A stretch of 9,606 nucleotides of DNA from F23-B02 sp946405205 (lineage in GTDB: Bacteria > Bacillota > Clostridia > Oscillospirales > Oscillospiraceae), in NCBI GenBank assembly GCA_946405205.1, contig CAMJGL010000042.1:1-9606 (forward strand), read 5' to 3'. The position numbers and the translations under genes were made by a program. Shown piece after piece: positions 5,486 to 9,606 of this stretch. The notes below the pieces were generated by a model, which saw only the letters and a list, made by a program, of their open reading frames with translations, ran no database searches and was not told the origin of the DNA. The number at the start of each line of letters is the position of its first letter. Within the stretch, counting starts at the first letter, position 1.

Positions 5486-6337
5486 ATGCAAGCGACAAAA
5501 CTGCGCCCCGGCACAAGGCGGGGCGGCATAATCTGGCTGCCGGTGGACGAGCTCGACCCCAACCCCGTGCAGCCGAGGAAAAATTTTCCCGACGGCGAGC
5601 TTCAGGAGCTGTCGGAGAGCATCGCCCAGTACGGCGTTTTGAATCCCCTGACGGTGCGGCTCAGGGACAACAAATACGAGCTGGTCGCCGGCGAGCGGCG
5701 GCTGCGGGCAGCAAGGCTCGCGGGGCTGTACGACGTGCCCTGCATCCTGCTTGACGTGAGCCTTGAGGACGCGAGCCTCATCGCCCTCGTTGAAAATCTT
5801 CAGCGGCGCGACCTGGATTTTCTGGAGGAGGCAAACGGCCTGAACCAGCTCATAAAGCTCTTCGGCATGAGCCAGGAGGAGGCGGCGCGGCGCATCGGAA
5901 AATCCCAGTCGGCGGTGGCGAACAAGCTCCGGCTTCTGAAGCTGCCGGAGGATATTCTGCACACGCTGTGCGACAACGGCCTCACCGAGCGCCACGGCAG
6001 AGCCCTGCTGCGGCTGCCCACCGCGGAGGCGCAGAGGCTTGCCCTCGCCTACATCATCGACCGCGACCTGAACGTCGCCGCCACCGACAGCTACATAGAC
6101 TCCCTGCTGGAAGCCTCCGAGGAGGAAAAGCGCGAGCCGAAGCGCACCTTCATCATGAAGGACGTGCGCGTGTTCGTGAACACCATCCTCCACGGGCTCG
6201 ACCTCATGAAGCAGGGCGGCATCGAGGCCGGCATGCACCGCGAGGAGACCGACGAGGAGCTTATCCTGACAATAAAGATCCCCAAAAACCGCGAGCAGCC
6301 GCCCGTACCCGCAGACAAGACCGCCTGCCCCCTTTAA
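5486..6337 (+). CDS. ParB/Spo0J/Noc-family DNA-binding protein
   Basis: This is a 283-residue member of the ParB family of CTP-binding clamp proteins, which act in chromosome segregation or nucleoid occlusion. The N-terminal CTPase region has PNPVQPRKNF and the diagnostic GERRLRA (69-75) and ENLQRRDL (103-110) motifs. A helix-turn-helix follows (about 129-152, EEAARRIGKSQSAVANKLRLL). The C-terminal part, with FIMKDVRVFVNTI, resembles the dimerisation domain of clostridial Spo0J/Noc-like proteins. A strong Shine-Dalgarno sequence (TAAGGAGGA) precedes the ATG. No parA/soj partner and no full parS or Noc site is visible here, so ParB and Noc cannot be told apart. The short basic N-terminus (K5, R7, R11, R12) gives no clear amphipathic membrane helix. 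It is monocistronic, with its own terminator and no well-matched promoter box. Confidence 0.9.
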   Translation: MQATKLRPGTRRGGIIWLPVDELDPNPVQPRKNFPDGELQELSESIAQYGVLNPLTVRLRDNKYELVAGERRLRAARLAGLYDVPCILLDVSLEDASLIALVENLQRRDLDFLEEANGLNQLIKLFGMSQEEAARRIGKSQSAVANKLRLLKLPEDILHTLCDNGLTERHGRALLRLPTAEAQRLALAYIIDRDLNVAATDSYIDSLLEASEEEKREPKRTFIMKDVRVFVNTILHGLDLMKQGGIEAGMHREETDEELILTIKIPKNREQPPVPADKTACPL

Positions 6338-6358
6338 AAAGGGGGCTTCTTGTTTTTT
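6327..6358 (+). terminator. Terminator overlapping the end of the parB gene
   Basis: GCCCCCT (6327-6333) pairs with AGGGGGC (6340-6346), followed by an interrupted T-rich tract (6347-6358). The parB stop codon TAA (6335-6337) lies within the loop, so the last coding residues are encoded by the stem itself. Confidence 0.8.
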
Positions 6359-6392
6359 CCTGCGCACCGCGGCGGGCGGCATCGCCAAGCAT

Positions 6393-6445
6393 TTGACAAT
6401 ATGTACAATTTGTACATTGACAATCCCTGTGCGACATGATATAAA
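6393..6445 (+). promoter_or_regulatory. Consensus promoter with an overlapping palindromic operator candidate
   Basis: TTGACA (6417-6422) and TATAAA (6440-6445) are separated by 17 bases, a near-ideal housekeeping promoter about 44 bases before the oxidoreductase start. Immediately upstream, ATGTACAATTTGTACAT (6401-6417) is a perfect palindrome with 7-base arms around ATT, touching the first base of the -35 box. A second TTGACAAT (6393-6400) is a direct repeat of 6417-6424. The position suits a dimeric repressor or an activator. It does not match the Rex or FNR consensus, and I cannot name the regulator. Confidence 0.75.
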
Positions 6446-6488
6446 AATCACATACGACAAAAATAAAATAAAGTAAGGGAGAGTACAT

Positions 6489-9143
6489 ATGGCTAACAGA
6501 CCTAACATTCTTGCGCTGGCCTCAAAAATCAGTCTTGAAAGTCTGACCTACACGGGCATCACCTACAAGGATCCCGAATACAGGATCCTCGACCCCATCG
6601 TTGACGATGATATGTGTTCTATCATGATGCGTATGCGTCTTGAGAAGAACTTCACCGTCGAAGACCTTGCCAAGAAGGCAAAAAAGAGCGTCGAGTTCAC
6701 TCAGGAACAGCTCGACAAGCTGGTCAAGGCCGGCGTTATCCGTGTCCGCACGGTGGACGGCAAGACCTGCTACTACTACCCCATCTGGGTCCCCGGCATC
6801 ATGGAGGGCATCCTCTCCAACCGCGAGCAGTGCGACAAATATCCCGACCTCGGCGTTTGCTTCGAGGAGTACACCCGCATAAGAGTCGGCATGCTGGCTC
6901 CCATTCTCGGCAACGGCGTCAACTTCATGCGCGTCATGCCCGTCATGAGCGCCATTGAGAACAACACCCACGCCGCCTCCTACGACGAGCTGACGACCAT
7001 TATCGAAAACGCAAAGGCCATCTCCGTCGGCCCCTGCTCCTGCCGCCGTTCCCGCCGCCTCATGGGCGAGGGCTGCGGTCACCTCGAGGAGGATATGTGC
7101 ATTTACCTCGACGATAACGCCATCAACTTCTCCAAGAACGGCGAGCACCGCCTCGTCTCCAAGGAGGAGGCTTACGAGATCCTCAAGCGCGCCGAGGACA
7201 ACGGTCTTGTCCACGACGTCAACCAGGCCCCCGGCTTCGACGGCGTCACCGCCATCTGCAACTGCTGCGGCTGCTCCTGCTACGCGCTGCGCATAACCGA
7301 GCTGTTCCGCTCTCCTGAGGGCGTGCGCTCCAACTTCCTCGCAAGAGTCGACAAGGATAAGTGCGTTGCCTGCGGACAGTGCGTTGAAAACTGCCAGCCC
7401 AACGCCCTCAAGCTCGGCCAGAAGCTCTGCACCAACGACCCCCACGTCTCCGACGCATATAAGTCCGACAAGGAAGTGCCCTGGGATAAGAAGAGCTACA
7501 ACGTCGATTACCGCACCACCCGCACCGATGTTATGGACAGCGGCACCGCCCCCTGCAAGGCGCAGTGCCCCGCACACATCCCCGTTCAGGGCTATATAAA
7601 GCTTGCTTCTCAGGGCCGCTACACCGAGGCTCTTGAGCTCATCAAAAAGGAAAATCCCTTCCCCGCCGTCTGCGGACGTATCTGCAACAAGGCCTGCGAG
7701 GACGCCTGCACCCGCGGCGACATCGACGATCCCATCGCCATCGACGATATCAAGAAGTTCATCGCCGAGAAGGATCTCGAGGCAAAGCACCGCTTCGTTC
7801 CCAAGATGGTCAACCAGATCGGCAAGCCCTACCCCGAGAAGATCGCCGTTATCGGCGCCGGCCCCGCGGGTCTGAGCTGCGCTTACTATCTGGCGGTCAA
7901 GGGCTATCCCGTGACCGTATATGAGAAGGAAAAGGCACTCGGCGGCATGCTCACCATGGGCATCCCCTCCTTCCGTCTTGAAAGGGACGTAATAAACGCC
8001 GAGATCGACGTCCTCAGAGAGCTCGGCGTCGAGTTCAAGACCGGCGTTGAGGTCGGCAAGGACGTCACCCTCGATGAGCTGCGCGAGCAGGGCTTCAAGG
8101 CCTTCTACCTCGCCATCGGCGCCTCCAAGGGCACCAAGGTCGGCTGCCCGGGCGACGACCTTGAGGGCGTGTTCACCGGCATCGACTTCCTGCGCGAGAT
8201 AAACCTCGGCGGCAAGCCCGCCATCGGCAAGAACGTGGCCGTCATCGGCGGCGGCAATGTCGCCATCGACGTCGCCCGCGCAGCCGTCCGCCTCGGCGCG
8301 AAGACCACGGTCATCTACCGCCGCAGCCGCGACGAGATGCCCGCTGCCGACGACGAGATCGAAGAAGCCATTGAAGAGGGCGTGAAGTTCAAGTTCCTCG
8401 CTTCTCCCGCCGAGATCAGCGGCGAGGGCAAGGCAGAGACCCTCAAGGTCGAGATCATGGAGCTCAACGACCAGAAAAAGCCCGTCGGCACCGGCAAGTT
8501 CGAGACCATCGCTGTCTCCGCGGTCATCTCCGCCATCGGCCAGAAGATCGATATGTGCGGCATGGAGGGCTTCAAGGCCAACGCCAACGGCACCCTTATC
8601 GTTGATATGCCCAGCTACCAGACCAGCCAGCCCGACGTGTTCGCAGGCGGCGACCTCGTCACCGGCCCGAAGTTTGCCATCGACGCCATCGCAGCCGGCA
8701 AGGAGGGCGCAGTTTCCATCCACCGCTATGTACATCCCGGCCAGTCTCAGGTCATCGGCCGCGACCGCCGCGACTACAAGGCGATGAACACCGCCACCGC
8801 TGGCATCTCCGTCGCGGGCTTTGACAACACCCCGAGGCAGAAGGCCGCCGGCGGCAGCGCCAAGGAAGCGAAGAAGACCTTCAAGGATCTGCGCGGCGTT
8901 CTCACCGAGGAGCAGATGAAGAAGGAGACCGCACGCTGCCTCGGCTGCGGCGCGGCAGTCGTCGACGAGAGCCTCTGCGTGGGCTGCGGCATCTGCACCA
9001 CCAAGTGCAAGTTCGACGCGATCCACCTCGAGAAGGTCACCGACTATGTCGGCGCACCCTACTTCCAGCAGCTTATCAAGGCAGTCGGAAACGCTCCCGG
9101 TGCCGTCGCCAAGCTCGTCACCAAGAAGATCGCAAGAAAGTAA
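6489..9143 (+). CDS. Multi-cluster Fe-S / FAD-NAD(P) oxidoreductase (GltD/NfnB-like fusion)
   Basis: This is an 884-residue cytoplasmic protein. The N-terminus (about 30-105) looks like a winged-helix fold. A Cys-rich domain follows with C183/C185/C196/C204 and the cluster I-C257-N-C-C-G-C-S-C264, then a ferredoxin motif C292-x2-C295-x2-C298-x3-C302-P. Next is the Fe-S domain typical of glutamate synthase small subunit, DPYD and NfnB (C356-x3-C360-P, C395-x3-C399-x3-C403-x3-C407). The flavin core has an FAD Rossmann motif GAGPAG (456-461), an NAD(P) motif GGGNVAID (587-594) and the late FAD motif GGDLVTGP. The C-terminus adds C817/C820 and a ferredoxin motif C830-x2-C833-x2-C836-x3-C840. It probably passes electrons between NAD(P)H and Fe-S carriers; partner and physiological reaction are unknown. 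GGGAGAG precedes the ATG. hypA follows after 12 bases, so the two are co-transcribed. Confidence 0.88.
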   Translation: MANRPNILALASKISLESLTYTGITYKDPEYRILDPIVDDDMCSIMMRMRLEKNFTVEDLAKKAKKSVEFTQEQLDKLVKAGVIRVRTVDGKTCYYYPIWVPGIMEGILSNREQCDKYPDLGVCFEEYTRIRVGMLAPILGNGVNFMRVMPVMSAIENNTHAASYDELTTIIENAKAISVGPCSCRRSRRLMGEGCGHLEEDMCIYLDDNAINFSKNGEHRLVSKEEAYEILKRAEDNGLVHDVNQAPGFDGVTAICNCCGCSCYALRITELFRSPEGVRSNFLARVDKDKCVACGQCVENCQPNALKLGQKLCTNDPHVSDAYKSDKEVPWDKKSYNVDYRTTRTDVMDSGTAPCKAQCPAHIPVQGYIKLASQGRYTEALELIKKENPFPAVCGRICNKACEDACTRGDIDDPIAIDDIKKFIAEKDLEAKHRFVPKMVNQIGKPYPEKIAVIGAGPAGLSCAYYLAVKGYPVTVYEKEKALGGMLTMGIPSFRLERDVINAEIDVLRELGVEFKTGVEVGKDVTLDELREQGFKAFYLAIGASKGTKVGCPGDDLEGVFTGIDFLREINLGGKPAIGKNVAVIGGGNVAIDVARAAVRLGAKTTVIYRRSRDEMPAADDEIEEAIEEGVKFKFLASPAEISGEGKAETLKVEIMELNDQKKPVGTGKFETIAVSAVISAIGQKIDMCGMEGFKANANGTLIVDMPSYQTSQPDVFAGGDLVTGPKFAIDAIAAGKEGAVSIHRYVHPGQSQVIGRDRRDYKAMNTATAGISVAGFDNTPRQKAAGGSAKEAKKTFKDLRGVLTEEQMKKETARCLGCGAAVVDESLCVGCGICTTKCKFDAIHLEKVTDYVGAPYFQQLIKAVGNAPGAVAKLVTKKIARK

Positions 9144-9155
9144 GGTGACCGCGCC

Positions 9156-9503
9156 ATGCATGAGATAGGCGTAGTACGTTCAATGGTCAAGACCGTCACC
9201 GATTTTGCCGAGGAAAACGACATTAAGGAGGTTTCCGAGATAGTGCTGGATATCGGCGAGCTCTCGCTGGTCGTTCCCAAGTACGTTGAGGATATCTATC
9301 CCGTCGTCGTTGAGGACACATGGCTCAAGGACACGAAGCTTGTGATAAATGTCGTCCCCGGCATGGCCGAATGTGACGAATGCAATGAGCTTTTCAACGT
9401 TATCGAGCACGAGGGCTACTGCCCCAACTGCGGCAGCTTTGAAAAGACCATACTCTCGGGCAAGGATTTTCTGATAAAGGAGATCCACATCCCCGAGGAT
9501 TAA
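9156..9503 (+). CDS. hypA: Nickel metallochaperone HypA (hydrogenase maturation)
   Basis: This 115-residue protein has the standard HypA layout. The N-terminus is Met-His2-Glu3, His2 being the nickel ligand. The zinc site is C73-x2-C76-x12-C89-x2-C92. The LDIGEL segment and the overall length are typical. HypA normally delivers nickel, with HypB, to [NiFe]-hydrogenase or urease. Neither a nickel enzyme nor hypB is in view. The gene starts 12 bases after the oxidoreductase stop with AAGGTGA as its ribosome site, and a terminator follows at once, so the operon seems to be just these two genes. A HypA-like zinc protein serving another metal or redox enzyme cannot be excluded. Confidence 0.9.
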   Translation: MHEIGVVRSMVKTVTDFAEENDIKEVSEIVLDIGELSLVVPKYVEDIYPVVVEDTWLKDTKLVINVVPGMAECDECNELFNVIEHEGYCPNCGSFEKTILSGKDFLIKEIHIPED

Positions 9504-9513
9504 AGCACAATGT

Positions 9514-9551
9514 AAAAAATACTCCGGCACAACAGTGCCGGAGTATTTTTT
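9514..9551. terminator. Strong, probably bidirectional terminator
   Basis: TACTCCGGCAC (9520-9530) pairs perfectly with GTGCCGGAGTA (9535-9545) around the loop AACA, with six A before (9514-9519) and six T after (9546-9551). The A and T runs extend the stem and give a U-tract in both directions. It ends the oxidoreductase-hypA operon. Confidence 0.93.
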
Positions 9552-9606
9552 GGTTCTATGTCAATAGTTGGGGTAGAACAAAAGAAGAAAACATAAGAAG
9601 AAGGAG
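9552..9606 (+). other. Window-end segment with short inverted repeat and purine-rich tract
   Basis: GTTCTA (9554-9559) and TAGAAC (9575-9580) form a 6-bp inverted repeat around a 15-base spacer. A purine-rich tract with AAGAAGAA twice follows and ends in AGAAGGAG, which could be the ribosome binding site of a gene beyond the window. The base composition is far lower in GC than elsewhere. It could be the edge of a mobile element or just a 5' leader; nothing more can be seen. Confidence 0.35.

Noticed and set aside
6522..9161. 879-codon open frame antisense to the oxidoreductase
   Set aside because: It mirrors the sense gene. The strong C/G third-base bias of the sense gene removes stops from the opposite frame. 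The translation is Ala/Val/Asp/Gly-rich with no domain, while the sense frame has many intact motifs.
1..9606. CRISPR array, tRNA or rRNA genes
   Set aside because: No regularly spaced repeats, no CCA-ended cloverleaf and no conserved rRNA segment were noticed by eye on either strand.

Overview
The window looks like a chromosomal segment of a GC-rich, anaerobic Gram-positive gut Clostridium, probably of the Oscillospirales/Oscillospiraceae type. This is inferred from the strong AGGAGG-type ribosome binding sites, a lipobox lipoprotein receptor, a Noc/Spo0J-type ParB, a large Fe-S flavoprotein, hairpin-plus-U-tract terminators and GC-rich intergenic palindromes. No marker gene fixes the species.

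Layout. Positions 1-590 hold no convincing gene but carry several short repeats and palindromes. Positions 591-2135 (minus strand) encode a TIR domain, one membrane helix and a leucine-rich-repeat ectodomain. A divergent promoter region (about 2174-2300) separates it from a methionine uptake operon on the plus strand. That operon starts with a consensus promoter, a 38-residue Met/Cys-rich leader peptide (2348-2464) and a strong intrinsic terminator (2500-2535) with a visible competing antiterminator. A possible second micro-ORF (2553-2624) comes next, then metQ (2695-3561), metN (3635-4642) and metI (4635-5342), closed by a terminator at 5359-5393. A monocistronic parB/noc-like gene (5486-6337) with its own terminator follows. 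The last unit is a two-gene operon with a consensus promoter and a palindromic operator candidate. It encodes an 884-residue multi-cluster Fe-S/FAD/NAD(P) oxidoreductase (6489-9143) and HypA (9156-9503), and ends in a near-perfect terminator. The final 55 bases are purine-rich and hold a short inverted repeat.

How the genes work together. MetQ would capture methionine outside the membrane, MetI forms the channel and MetN drives transport with ATP and carries the C-terminal NIL sensor domain. The leader peptide and terminator suggest the operon is switched on by ribosome stalling when methionine and/or cysteine is scarce. The oxidoreductase and HypA pair points to anaerobic redox metabolism or nickel enzyme maturation, but no hydrogenase is in view.

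Two observations stand out. First, the MetQ protein is circularly permuted: the half that is normally C-terminal (PND..NEAR, DI..NP, EAAQLP, IN.NYA) comes first, and the half that is normally N-terminal (ASPAPHAEIL, DYVQPN, DANYFQH.PYL, HVEPMGLY) comes last, with a new linker between them. Second, the same operon is headed by a Met/Cys-codon-dense leader peptide whose RNA can form mutually exclusive antiterminator and terminator stems. The TIR-TM-LRR protein, which has Toll-like-receptor parts in the reverse order, is a third point of interest.
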